Positions 27,928 to 37,500 of a stretch of DNA of 64,000 nt are shown piece after piece. Where the stretch lies: the NCBI RefSeq assembly GCF_900107375.1, contig NZ_FNPT01000014.1, forward strand, positions 1 to 64,000. The letters are read 5' to 3'. Each line of letters begins with the position of its first letter. Within the stretch, counting starts at the first letter, position 1. A program made the translations under genes and the position numbers. The notes under the pieces are model-generated. The model had not been told where the DNA came from, did no database searches, and saw only the letters and a program-made list of their open reading frames with translations. The stretch comes from Lysobacter sp. yr284. Lineage in GTDB: Bacteria > Pseudomonadota > Gammaproteobacteria > Xanthomonadales > Xanthomonadaceae.

Positions 27928-28248
27928 ATGAACCCGCAAATCGAACTCAACCTGGCGCTGATCCTGTTCATCCCCTGGTTCTCGATCCTGGCCTGGCTGT
28001 TCTGGGCCTATCCGCGCCAGCCGCGTTCGGCCGCGCGCACCGTCTTCGACAGCGCCAGCTTGGTCCTGGCCACGCTGGCGGCGTTCTGGGGCATGCATTG
28101 GGGCATGTACAACGCCGACCCGCACGCCGGCGCGATCTGGAAGCAGGTGCTGGCCACCTCGGTCGCCTACGGCCTGTTCCTGGCGGTGATGACCGCGGCG
28201 CTGCTCGCGCGCTGGCGCTGGCTGCGCGGACGCCGCGTCGCCGCCTGA
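27928..28248 (+). CDS. Small inner-membrane protein
   Basis: The 106-residue protein has three or so hydrophobic segments (residues 7-27, about 45-60, 80-98) separated by short polar loops, including YPRQPRSAAR, and an Arg-rich C-terminus. No family is recognised with confidence. ATG 27928 (MNPQIELN) is chosen over 27889 because the intervening sequence has no hydrophobic or typical N-terminal features; neither has a strong ribosome binding site. It is followed 40 bp later by a DUF2909-like gene in the same direction. Confidence 0.65.
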   Translation: MNPQIELNLALILFIPWFSILAWLFWAYPRQPRSAARTVFDSASLVLATLAAFWGMHWGMYNADPHAGAIWKQVLATSVAYGLFLAVMTAALLARWRWLRGRRVAA

Positions 28249-28288
28249 CTTTTCCGTCCCCCATCGCCCATCCGGGCAAGGTCGCACC

Positions 28289-28495
28289 ATGAAACTGCTG
28301 TTCGTCGCCGCGTTTCTCGCCGTGATCGTCTACAACCTCGGCGCCGGCTTGTATTACATGCTGGTCGACAAGGGCACCAGCAAGCGCACCGTCAACGCGC
28401 TGACCCGGCGCATCGGCTTCTCCATCGCGTTGATCGCGCTGGTGGTCGTCGGCATCGCCACCGGCGTGGTCCAGCCGCACGGCGTCGGCGTCTGA
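28289..28495 (+). CDS. DUF2909-like twin-transmembrane protein
   Basis: The 68-residue protein has two membrane helices (residues 2-24 and 43-62) joined by a basic loop (DKGTSKRTVNALTRRIG), the layout of DUF2909 proteins, which are often found near cytochrome oxidase genes. No oxidase gene is present here. Its role is unknown. It probably forms an operon with the preceding small membrane protein. Confidence 0.75.
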   Translation: MKLLFVAAFLAVIVYNLGAGLYYMLVDKGTSKRTVNALTRRIGFSIALIALVVVGIATGVVQPHGVGV

Positions 28496-28611
28496 TCCGC
28501 CGCCGCGCGCGCGGCGGCCCAGGCGCGCGCGGCCGTCGCCGCGCCGCGGTCGGACTGGCTGCCGCCCGGCAGCGCTAGACTCGGCGTTCCCGCCCCGAGC
28601 GAACGCGAACC

Positions 28612-28992
28612 ATGACCGAGCCGCGCCTCGTCCGCCGCGACGAACCGACCGAGTTCTACCTCAGCGAACGTTGCCACGTGGTCGAACACTGGAACTCGCC
28701 CGACGACGCGCAGGCCTCGATCGCCCGCATCCGCGTCGCGCCGGGCACGACCACGCAGTTGCACCGCCTGCGCGGTACCGCCGAGCGCTACCTGATCCAC
28801 ACCGGCCGCGGCCGCATCGAAGTCGAAGGCCTCGCGCCTGCCGACGTGGGGCCGGGCGATACCGTCTTCATTCCCGCCGGCGCCGCCCAGCGCATCGCCA
28901 ACCTCGGCGACGACGATCTGATGTTCCTGGCGATCTGCACGCCGCGCTTCGTGCCGGAGTGCTACGAAGACCTGGAGTCGCCCGGCGCATGA
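28612..28992 (+). CDS. Cupin domain protein
   Basis: The 126-residue single-domain cupin has the two barrel motifs (PGTTTQLHRLRGTAERYLIHTGRGRIEVEG and PGDTVFIPAGAAQRIAN). The first motif keeps His and Glu as candidate metal ligands. The gene overlaps the ADP-ribosylglycohydrolase start by ATGA, so the two are coupled. A sugar- or nucleotide-related function is possible, but nothing identifies the ligand. Confidence 0.85.
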   Translation: MTEPRLVRRDEPTEFYLSERCHVVEHWNSPDDAQASIARIRVAPGTTTQLHRLRGTAERYLIHTGRGRIEVEGLAPADVGPGDTVFIPAGAAQRIANLGDDDLMFLAICTPRFVPECYEDLESPGA

Positions 28993-29933
28993 ACACCGCG
29001 GACGCACGACGCCCCGACCTGAGCGAACGCTACTTGGGCTGCCTGCTCGGCCTGGCCTGCGGCGACGCGGTCGGCACCACCGTGGAATTCAAGGCGCGCG
29101 GCGATTTCGCGCCGCTGACCGACATGACCGGCGGCGGCCCGTTCGGCCTGCGCGCGGGCGAATGGACCGACGACACCTCGATGGCGCTGTGCCTGGGCGC
29201 GAGCCTGCTGCACTGCCGCGGCTTCGATCCGCGCGACCAGATGAACCGCTATTGCAACTGGCGCGCGCACGGCTATCTCAGCAGCAACGGCGAGTGTTTC
29301 GACATCGGCGCGACGGTGAGCGCGGCGTTGGACCGCTACCTGCGCAGCGGCGATCCCTACGCCGGCGATCCCGGCCCGCGCGCGGCCGGCAACGGCGCGC
29401 TGATGCGGCTGGCGCCGGTGCCGATGCTGTGGCGGCGCGATCCCGAGCGGCTGCGCCGCTACGCCGCCGAATCCACCCGCACCACCCACGGCGCGGCCGA
29501 GGCGCTGGATTGCTCGCGCCTGTTCGCAAGCCAGCTGCGCGCGGCGCTGATGGGCGCCGGCAAGGAAGCGGTGTTGACCCCGGCGATGCCGCCGCCGCAA
29601 AGCGCGAAGGTCGCCGCGATCCACGCGCGCGGCTACGCGGGCAAGCGCGAGGACGAAATCCGCGGCAGCGGCTACAGCGTTGAGTCGCTGGAAGCCGCGC
29701 TGTGGTGCTTCCTGCACACCGAGTCGTTCGAAGCCGCGATCCTGCGCGCGGCCAACCTCGGCGAGGACGCCGATACCACCGCGGCGATCTGCGGCCAGGT
29801 CGCCGGCGCGTTCTACGGCGTGCAGGGCATCCCGCCGGCCTGGCTGCAGCGCCTGGTCATGCGCGAGGACATCGCGGCGATGGCGCAGGCGCTGCTGGCG
29901 TTGTCGGAACAGCCGTTCGAGGCGGCGGAGTAG
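28989..29933 (+). CDS. ADP-ribosylglycohydrolase family protein
   Basis: This 314-residue protein of the DraG/ARH family removes ADP-ribose from proteins or other acceptors using two magnesium ions. Metal-site motifs are present: GLACGDAVGTTVEF near residue 20, GEWTDDTSMALCL near 57, and GEDADTTAAICGQVAGAFYG near 262. The start overlaps the stop of the cupin gene. No ADP-ribosyltransferase gene is nearby, so it more likely serves general repair or nucleotide salvage than a toxin pair. Confidence 0.92.
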   Translation: MNTADARRPDLSERYLGCLLGLACGDAVGTTVEFKARGDFAPLTDMTGGGPFGLRAGEWTDDTSMALCLGASLLHCRGFDPRDQMNRYCNWRAHGYLSSNGECFDIGATVSAALDRYLRSGDPYAGDPGPRAAGNGALMRLAPVPMLWRRDPERLRRYAAESTRTTHGAAEALDCSRLFASQLRAALMGAGKEAVLTPAMPPPQSAKVAAIHARGYAGKREDEIRGSGYSVESLEAALWCFLHTESFEAAILRAANLGEDADTTAAICGQVAGAFYGVQGIPPAWLQRLVMREDIAAMAQALLALSEQPFEAAE

Positions 29934-29958
29934 ACGCCGCCCCGTTGCCGCGCGCGGC

Positions 29959-30303
29959 TCAGGCCGCGGTTACGTCGCGCAGTTCCCAGCCGCTGCCGGC
30001 GAGCAGGCGCAGGCGGTGCTTGAGCACGGTGCCCGACAGCGCGGTCACTACGGTCAGGTCCATGCGCAGGTCGCGCTGCTCGCCGACCACGGTGGCGTTG
30101 GGATCGGTCGCGCCGAGGCTGGGATCGACCTCGTCCGGATCGGGCTGCTTGGCGCGCCAGCGCTCGAACAGCGCATCGCTGCGCAGCGCGTCCTGCAACT
30201 GCGCGGCGAAGCCCTCGGAGCTGATCGCGGTGAAGGACAGGTCGGCATCGCTGCCGCGGGCGCGGTCGGCGTCGGGAATGCTGAGGAAGTAACGGGTGGC
30301 CAT
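29959..30303 (-). CDS. Hypothetical protein of 114 residues
   Basis: No domain recognised. The sequence is soluble and mixed (MATRYFLSIPDADRARGSD, then alternating helix and strand predictions, ending LLAGSGWELRDVTAA). GAGAG lies 7 nt before the ATG at 30303; another in-frame ATG lies two codons earlier. It is convergent with the ADP-ribosylglycohydrolase gene 25 bp away and divergent from the permease-decarboxylase operon. Confidence 0.65.
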   Translation of the reverse strand: MATRYFLSIPDADRARGSDADLSFTAISSEGFAAQLQDALRSDALFERWRAKQPDPDEVDPSLGATDPNATVVGEQRDLRMDLTVVTALSGTVLKHRLRLLAGSGWELRDVTAA

Positions 30304-30541
30304 TCGCATCTCTCGGTGAGTGGGCGCGTTCAGATTAATGAGCGGCGCATGGCTCGGGCGTGAAGTGGGTCGAGCCGGCGCGAGTCTCGCGCCTGAATAC
30401 CCAACCCCGTCATGCGCCGCGTTTGCCGACCCTGTCGGCCGGCCGATCTGTGATTGCCCGCGCAACCGTTGAGACGCGCGCGCACGACACTGCGCGGCCG
30501 ATGCGGACCGCCGCGCCGCCGTTTTACAAGGACGTAACTTC

Positions 30542-31516
30542 ATGACCACCGCCACCCGCGCGGGCGCGCCGCTGGCCGCCGTCGCGCTGGCGCTCGCCGC
30601 CGGCACGCTGTGGGGATCGCTGGGACTGATCGCCCGCGCGCTGCTCGGTTACGGCCTGGGCGCGGCGCAACTGGCGCTGCTGCGCCTGGGCGGCGCGTTC
30701 GCGGTCACCTTGCTGGTCGCGCTGGCGCTGCGCCGGGCGCGCGCGTTGAGCCTGCGCCAGTGGGGCTGGCTGGCGGCGATCGGCGCGGTCTGCCAGGCGT
30801 TGGGCAGCGTGTCGTTCGCCGCCGCGGTGGACGGCGCCGGCAGCAGCCTCGCGATCGTGCTGCTGTGCATGGGGCCGCTGTTCACCGCCGCGATCAACCG
30901 CATGTGCTTCGGCGAACGCCTCGACGGCGCGGCCTGGCGGCTGGTGCTGCTGGCGCTGTGCGGATTGGCGCTGACCGTGCTGTGCGGCCGCGGCGAACCC
31001 GCCGCCGCCGGGCTGTTCGCCGCGCCGTGGTATGCCGGCGTCGCCTGCGGCCTGGTGTCGGGCCTGTGCTACGGGGTGTTCCCGATCTTCGCGCGCGCGC
31101 TCGGCCCGCTCGATACCTGGGTGGTGGTCAGCGCCAGCCTCGGCCTCGGCGCGGCCTTCCTCGCGCCGCTGCTCGGCGCCGCGCCGGCGGCGTTGCCGGC
31201 GTTGTCGAACGTCCACGCGTGGCTGTGGATCGCCGCGTTGATCCTGATTCCGACCGTGTTCGCCGACGTGCTGTACGTGCGCGCGATCGCGCTGGGCGGG
31301 CCGATGCTGGCGACCGTGTTCGCCCTGGTCGAGGTGCCGGCCGCGGCGCTGTACGCGTGGTGGTGGCTGGCCGCGCCGATCGCGCCGGCGCAGTGGTTCG
31401 GCATCGCCTTGTTCTGTTCCGGCCTGGCCGGGTTGGCGTGGCGCCGCGGCACCGCCGCGGCGGCGCCGGCGGCTACGGCCGATCTTCCCGCCGTGCAACC
31501 GGAGACACCGTCATGA
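30542..31516 (+). CDS. EamA/DMT permease of a PLP-enzyme operon
   Basis: The 324-residue protein has ten hydrophobic segments and the DMT fold (GTLWGSLGLIARALL at the start, LIPTVFADVLYVRAIALGG in the last quarter). AAGGA lies 8 nt before the ATG. Its stop overlaps the ATG of a PLP-dependent decarboxylase gene (ATGA), and an aminotransferase gene follows, so it may carry the amino acid substrate or the amine product of these enzymes. That link is inference. Confidence 0.9.
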   Translation: MTTATRAGAPLAAVALALAAGTLWGSLGLIARALLGYGLGAAQLALLRLGGAFAVTLLVALALRRARALSLRQWGWLAAIGAVCQALGSVSFAAAVDGAGSSLAIVLLCMGPLFTAAINRMCFGERLDGAAWRLVLLALCGLALTVLCGRGEPAAAGLFAAPWYAGVACGLVSGLCYGVFPIFARALGPLDTWVVVSASLGLGAAFLAPLLGAAPAALPALSNVHAWLWIAALILIPTVFADVLYVRAIALGGPMLATVFALVEVPAAALYAWWWLAAPIAPAQWFGIALFCSGLAGLAWRRGTAAAAPAATADLPAVQPETPS

Positions 31517-33207
31517 CCATGCTGCAACGCCTCGCCCTGCCGCCCGCGTCCGCGCCCGATGCGCCGGAGCGCATGCACGCGCTGATCGAGCGCACCCTCG
31601 AACTGGACCGCCATGTGCAGCGGCGCGCGCGCGCCGACCTGGCCGCATTGCCGGAACTGGCGCTCGCGCCCGGCGCGCGCGCCGCGCTGGGGCCGAAGTA
31701 CCCGGCGCGCGCGTTCGCCTACCTGGAGGAACTCGATCGCGACCAAGACGATGCGCCGGCCGACGAGGCGGCGCTGCTCGACGAGGCCGCGCGTTTCTTC
31801 CGCGGCGCGATCCGCCCGCAGTCGCGGCACTCGCTGTTCAACATGGTGCCCGAGCCCAGCGTCGAGTCCACCGCCGCGGCCTGGCTGGCCACCGCCTACA
31901 ACGCCAACAGCCTGATGGACGCGTTCGGCGGCGAAGCGCTGCTGATCGAGCAACAGGTCGCGCGCAAGATCGGGCGCTGGGCCGGCTGGCCGCAGGCGAT
32001 GGGGATTTCCTGCAACGGCGGCAAGTTCACCATCATGTACGCGATCAAGTCGGCGCTGGGCCGGATCGCGCCGGAGTCGATCCGAGAAGGCCTGCCGCGC
32101 GACCTGACGATCCTGTGCAGCGAAGGCGCGCACTACTGCGTCGAGCACGCCGCCAGCCTGCTCGGGCTGGGTTCGGGCCACTGCCTGCGCGTGCCCAGCG
32201 GCAGCGACGGGCGCATGCGGCCCGATGCGCTGCGGCGCATGCTCGACGAACAGCACGCGCGCGGGCGCCGGGTCGCGGCGATCGTGTGCTGCGGCGGCAC
32301 CACGATCAACTTCAACTGCGAAGACACGCGCGAAGTGCGCGACATCGCCGAAGCCTTCGCGCGCGAACACGGCCTGCCGCAGCGGCCCTACCTACACCTG
32401 GACAGCGTGATCGGCTGGCTGTACCTGAGCCTGCTCGACGCCGACGAGGCGCGGCTGCGCGAGCGCGTGCCCGATCCGCGCGGCCGCGCGCGCATCGCCG
32501 AAGTGCTGCGGCGCCTGCGCGGCGTCGACGGTTTCGACTCGCTCGGCGTGGACTTCCACAAGGACGGCCTGTGCCCGTACGCGAGCAGCTTCTTCGTCGC
32601 CCGCGACCGCCGCTTCATGGACGAACTCGGCGACGGCAGCTATCGCTACGGCGACCACGACTTCCAGTACGGCCAGTTCCGCGCCTACCGCTACACCTTC
32701 GAGAACTCGCGTCCGGGGCAGGGCATCCTGGCGGCGTGGATGAACCTGCGCCGGCTCGGCCGCGCCGGTTACGGCGACTACCTCGCCGGCCTGCACCAGG
32801 CGCGCGACGCGCTCGCCGACGCGCTGCAACGCCACGGCCTGTTCCGCGCGCTCAACCGCGCCAGCCTCGGCTGGGAGTTGGTGTTCGAGGCGCCGTTCGC
32901 GCCGGACCTGATCGAACTGGCGCCGTCGTATCAGGATTTGGCGCTGGGCTTCATGCAGGAGTGCTGGGACCGGGTCAACGCCGGCTACGACCTGCCTTTG
33001 TTCAGCATCGTGCCGGGCTATCGCATCGACAACGATCCCGGCGCGGTCACCACCGGCTTCCTGCTGTACCCGATGCAGCCGCGCAGCGATGCGCAGTGGG
33101 ACGAGGCGGTAGCGCACATCGCCGCGCAGTTCCACGACTTCCAGGCGCGGCTGCGCGCGCAGCCGCGCGCGTTGGGCGCGAGCGCGTTCGAAAAACCCAT
33201 TCGCTGA
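31513..33207 (+). CDS. Pyridoxal phosphate-dependent amino-acid decarboxylase
   Basis: This 564-residue group II decarboxylase-type enzyme is related to glutamate, aspartate and aromatic amino-acid decarboxylases. Visible motifs are NMVPEPSVESTAAAW, GISCNGGKFTIMYAIKSALG, the HLDSVIGW segment with the PLP Asp, and DFHKDGLCPYASS with the Schiff-base lysine at residue 350. The substrate cannot be read from sequence. The translational overlap with the EamA permease and the aminotransferase 16 bp later argue for one pathway on an amino acid or a non-proteinogenic amine. Confidence 0.88.
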   Translation: MTMLQRLALPPASAPDAPERMHALIERTLELDRHVQRRARADLAALPELALAPGARAALGPKYPARAFAYLEELDRDQDDAPADEAALLDEAARFFRGAIRPQSRHSLFNMVPEPSVESTAAAWLATAYNANSLMDAFGGEALLIEQQVARKIGRWAGWPQAMGISCNGGKFTIMYAIKSALGRIAPESIREGLPRDLTILCSEGAHYCVEHAASLLGLGSGHCLRVPSGSDGRMRPDALRRMLDEQHARGRRVAAIVCCGGTTINFNCEDTREVRDIAEAFAREHGLPQRPYLHLDSVIGWLYLSLLDADEARLRERVPDPRGRARIAEVLRRLRGVDGFDSLGVDFHKDGLCPYASSFFVARDRRFMDELGDGSYRYGDHDFQYGQFRAYRYTFENSRPGQGILAAWMNLRRLGRAGYGDYLAGLHQARDALADALQRHGLFRALNRASLGWELVFEAPFAPDLIELAPSYQDLALGFMQECWDRVNAGYDLPLFSIVPGYRIDNDPGAVTTGFLLYPMQPRSDAQWDEAVAHIAAQFHDFQARLRAQPRALGASAFEKPIR

Positions 33208-33223
33208 CCACGGAGCCGCCGCC

Positions 33224-34468
33224 ATGACCCTGATGACCGACCCCGCGCCGGCGCAGTCCGCGCCGCGCGACGCCTTCGCTTTGCTCAAGACCCTGGCCGA
33301 GCGCCAGCGCGCGCGCCAGGACGCGCCCGGCTTCGCCGGCGCGCCGCTGCTGGACCTGTCGATCGGCAATCCCGACCTCGCCCCGGAGCCGCGCTGGCGC
33401 GAGCGCCTGCAGCACTACGTCGGCCGCGACGACCTGCACGGCTACGGCGAGTTCCGCGCCGACCTCAACCAGCGCCTGCGCGAGCGCTTCGCTGCCTATT
33501 ACCAGCGCCGCTTCCTGCCGCCCGGCGCACCGGCGCTGCTCGATCCGCAGCGCCACGTGGTCGACCTGCTCGGCTCCAAGGAGGGCATCTTCCACAGCCT
33601 GTTCGCTTGCCTGCAACCGGGCGAGGCGGTGCTGATGCCCGATCCGTCCTACACCGTCTACCAGAGCACCGCGCGCCTGCTCCGCGCGCGGGTGGAACTG
33701 TTCGCCTGCGACGAGCGCGGCCAGCCGCAGCTGGAATCCATCCGCGCCGAACAACTGCAGGGCGCGCGGGTGTTGGTGATCTGCTCGCCGAGCAATCCGA
33801 CCGGCATCGCGCTGGCGCCGGCCAGGCTGGAGCAGGTGCTGGACTTCGCCCGGCGCCACGACCTGTACGTGGTGATCGACCGCGCCTACGCCGAGATCGC
33901 GTTCGAGCCGCCGCGCGGCGGCGTGCTCGGCGGCGCCGCGTTGCCGGCGCCGGGCGCGCTGGAACGGGTGCTGGAATTGCACAGCCTGAGCAAGTCCTGC
34001 GGCGTGGCCGGCTGGCGCATCGGCTTCGCCGCCGGCGCGCCGGCGTTGGTGGCGAAGATCCGCGCGGCCAAGTTCAACGCCGACTTCGGCACCTTCCTGC
34101 CGCTGCAGTGCGTGGCCGCGGAGATGCTCGACGAACTGGAAGCCATCGCCGCGCGCAACAGCGCCGTCTATGCCGCGCGCATGCGCCGCTTCGTCGACGG
34201 CGCCGCCGCGCTGGGCTGGCGCATCGCGCCCTCGCACGGGACCTTCTTCCTGTGGGCGCCGCTGCCGCCGGGTTTCGACGGCGACGATCTGGACTTCGTC
34301 GAAGCCCTGCTCGACGCCACCGGCGTGCTGGTCGCGCCTGGTAGCGGCTTCGGCCCCGGCGGGGCGGGCCGGGTGCGGGTCGCGCTGGTGCAGTCCGAGG
34401 CCGTGCTCGACGAGGCGCTGCGGCGGTTGCGCGCGTGGCCGGCGTTGCGGCGCGACGCGGCGGCCTAG
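33224..34468 (+). CDS. PLP-dependent aminotransferase, class I/II
   Basis: This 414-residue fold-type I aminotransferase has the usual motifs: IGNPDLAPEP, PDPSYTVYQST, SPSNPTGIAL and SLSKSCGVAGWRIGF with the PLP lysine at 257. The closing segment APGSGFGPGGAGRVRVALV carries the carboxylate-binding Arg. It is the third gene of the permease-decarboxylase operon. A role in making or recycling the decarboxylase substrate is likely; the amino acid is unknown. Confidence 0.9.
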   Translation: MTLMTDPAPAQSAPRDAFALLKTLAERQRARQDAPGFAGAPLLDLSIGNPDLAPEPRWRERLQHYVGRDDLHGYGEFRADLNQRLRERFAAYYQRRFLPPGAPALLDPQRHVVDLLGSKEGIFHSLFACLQPGEAVLMPDPSYTVYQSTARLLRARVELFACDERGQPQLESIRAEQLQGARVLVICSPSNPTGIALAPARLEQVLDFARRHDLYVVIDRAYAEIAFEPPRGGVLGGAALPAPGALERVLELHSLSKSCGVAGWRIGFAAGAPALVAKIRAAKFNADFGTFLPLQCVAAEMLDELEAIAARNSAVYAARMRRFVDGAAALGWRIAPSHGTFFLWAPLPPGFDGDDLDFVEALLDATGVLVAPGSGFGPGGAGRVRVALVQSEAVLDEALRRLRAWPALRRDAAA

Positions 34469-34517
34469 GCGCGCGGGGCCGAAGCCGAGCGGGCCGCGCG
34501 ATGAGCGCGGCCCCAAA

Positions 34518-34550
34518 CGCGACTGCCCCGCGCGGGGCGGGGCAGTCGCG
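34518..34550. terminator. Hairpin between convergent genes
   Basis: CGCGACTGCCCCG pairs with CGGGGCAGTCGCG, a 13-bp perfect stem with a 7-nt loop, in the 100-bp gap between the aminotransferase and the propeller-amidohydrolase. No T tract on either side, so it is a weak or factor-assisted terminator for both. Confidence 0.65.
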
Positions 34551-34570
34551 ATGCGTCGCAGAAGCGCGGC

Positions 34571-37500
34571 TTAGTCCTCGTCGTGGTCGTGCGCCTGGTG
34601 CGGCCCATGCCCCTTCGGGCAATGGCAGACCGAGGTCGGCCCGTACTCGGCGCCGAAGGTGCGGCCGTCGCGATGGCGCTGCCAGTAGAACAGCGGCGCC
34701 TTCTCGGCCTTGTTGCCGATCTCGGCCATGTCCGCATCGACGTCGAACAAGCGCCCGTCGACCATCACGTAGCGGGTGTCGATGGTGGCGCGGATGTTCT
34801 CCAGCGGATTGCTGTTGAGCACCACCAGGTCGGCCTTCTTGCCCGCTTCCAGCGAGCCCAGCGACTTCGACAGGCCCAGGTAGTCGGCGCCGTCGATGGT
34901 CGCCGCGCGCAGCGCCTGGAAGTTGCTCATGCCGCCCTGGGTCAGCATCCAGATTTCCCAGTTCGCCGACAGCCCCTGCAACTGGCCGTGGCCGCCGACC
35001 TGGATCTTGATCCCGGCGTCGCGCAGCGTCTTGACCGACTTGGACACCTGCACGTGCCAGTAATCCCAGTCCGGCGCGGTCTCGCGGCGGATCGAGCGCG
35101 CGTCCAGGGTCTCGCGCGGGAAGAAGCGGTTGAGCTTCTTGTCCTCCCACACGTTGTCGCGCGCGTACCACCAGTATTCGCCGGACAGCCCGCCGTAACT
35201 GACCACCAGCGTCGGCGTGTTGCGCACATCGGTCTGCCGCCACAGCTCGACCACGTCCTTGTACAGCGGCGCGACCGGGATGTTGTGCTCGATGCCGGTG
35301 GCGCCGTCGAGGATCATCGGCAGGTTGTGGTTGAAGGTCGAACCGCCTTCCTCGACCACCAGCATGCCCAGCTCGCGCGCGGCCTGGTTGATCTGCTGGT
35401 GCTGCTCGCGCCGCGGCTGGTTGTAGCTCTTGACCGAGAACGCGCCGTTGGCCTTCATCCGGCGCAGGTGGCTGCGCGCGTCGTCGAGCGAGTTGACCAC
35501 CGCCTTGAAGTCGCCGTCGGCGCCGTACAGGATCGTGCCGGTGGAGAACACGCGCGGGCCGACCATCTTGCCGGCCTTGACCAGTTCGGCCTCGGAGAAC
35601 ACGAACTCGGTGGTCGCCGAGGGATCGTGCATGGTGGTGATGCCGAACGCCAGGTTGGTGTAGTACGCCCAGTTCTGCTGCGGCACCACGCCCTGGCCGA
35701 AGTGCGCGGCGTGGGCGTGCACGTCGATGTAGCCCGGCAGGATGGTCTTGCCGCTGGCGTCGATGCTGCGCGCGCCGGCCGGCACGGCGGTCGAGGCGCT
35801 GGGGCCGACGGCGAGGATCTCGTCGCCGCGCACCACCACGGTCGCGTCCTCGATCACTTCCTGCGCCTTGTCGGCGTCGCGCATGGTCACCACCCGCGCA
35901 TGGGTGAAGGCGACGGTGTCCTTGGGCGCGTACACCGGCACTTCCAACCCGACCGCGATGCCGCGCTCGTCGGAGGACGGCTTGGCGACGCTCGTCGGCG
36001 CGCCCGGCAGGAACGCGAACGCCTGGTTGAGCGCGCGCGAGTGGTACTGGTTGCCGACCATCCAGTGCAGCGACTTCGAATCGGCCGACCAGTGCAGGTA
36101 GCTGCCGACGTCGGCGCTGACCGGCGCCACCGGCAGCGCCTTGCTGTCGCGGCTGAGTTCGACCGAGCCGGTGCCGGTCATCATCGGCGCGACATAGGCG
36201 TTGAACAGTTCGGTGAACGCCACCCACTTGCCGTCGGGGCTGATGCTGATCGAATCGACGTACTTGAGGTTGAAGACTTCGCGCTCGTCCTCGCCGTTCA
36301 AGCCGACCGACATCAGCTTCTTCTTCAAGCCGCCGCCGGTGAGGTAATACACGCGGCTGCCGTCGGCGCTGAACTGCGGCGACTCGCCGCTGGCGGCCAC
36401 GCGTACCGGCTTGCCGCCGTCGGCGCTCATCACGTAGATGCCGCGGTCCACCGACCACAGGCTGCCGGTGAGGCCGCCGCCGCCGGTCTTGGCGTAGACG
36501 ATGCGGCGCCCGTCCGGCGAGAAGCGCGGGCTGTAGAAGAAGCCCTTGTCCTGGGTCAGGCGCTTGCCGCCGCCGCCGCCCGCACCGGTGACGTAGATCG
36601 CGCTGAGCGCGGCGTCGGACCAGGTGGTGTAGAGCAGCTTGCCGCCGTCGGCGCTGAAGCTGGGCTGGTATTCGTAGAGGTTGTCGTTGCCGGTCAGGCG
36701 CTCGGGCCTGCCGTCGGGCAGGCGCTTGCGCCACAGCTGGCCGACCGCGTGGAAGATCAGGGTCTTGCCGTCGGCGCTGGTGGCGACGTCGCGGATCATC
36801 TTCGGGTCGAAGCGGCCGGCGTCGAGTTTCTGCTCGAAGCGCAGCGCCTGCGCGACGGTCTGCTCGATGTGGGCGCTGAACGCAATCTGCGCCGGCTTGC
36901 CGTCGGCCATGCCCACGCGCCACAGCTTGCCCTGCGCCCAGATCACCACCGACCTGGAGTCCGGCGTCCAGGCGAAATTGGCGTAAGGGCCGAAGATCGC
37001 CCAGGCCTCCTGCATGTCGTGCGAAAGCCCGTCCCACACCGGCCTGGCTTCGCCGCTGGCGAGGTCGAGCACGTGCAGCACCGACTTCTCGCGGATGCGC
37101 TTGACGAAGGCCAGCGACTTGCCGTCGGGCGAGGGCTGCGGGCGCACCGCGCCGCCGGCGGTGTCGATCACCGTGCTGGTCTTGCCGGTCTGGCGGTCCA
37201 GGCGCTTGATCGCGTAGATGGTGTCGTGCGGGTTCTTGTTGTACTGGAAGCTCGGGCCGCCGGTGACGTCCTCGGAGAAATACACGTAGCGGCCGTCCGG
37301 CGACACCGCCGGTTCGCCGAGGTCCTGCTGGTCGTTCTTCTGCTTGGTCAGCTGCAGGCCGCCGCCGCCCGCGGCGGCGTGGTAGATCCACAGCTCGCCG
37401 GCGCCGAGCGAGCGCTCGCCGGTGAAGTGCTTGCGCCCGATCAGGTACTGGCCGTCGGGCGTCCACGCCGGGTTGTTGAGCAGGCGGAAGTCTTCCTTGG

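Noticed and set aside
28989-29933. ADP-ribosylating toxin-antitoxin pair
   Set aside because: No transferase, macrodomain or nitrogenase-related gene lies nearby; the partner gene is a plain cupin.
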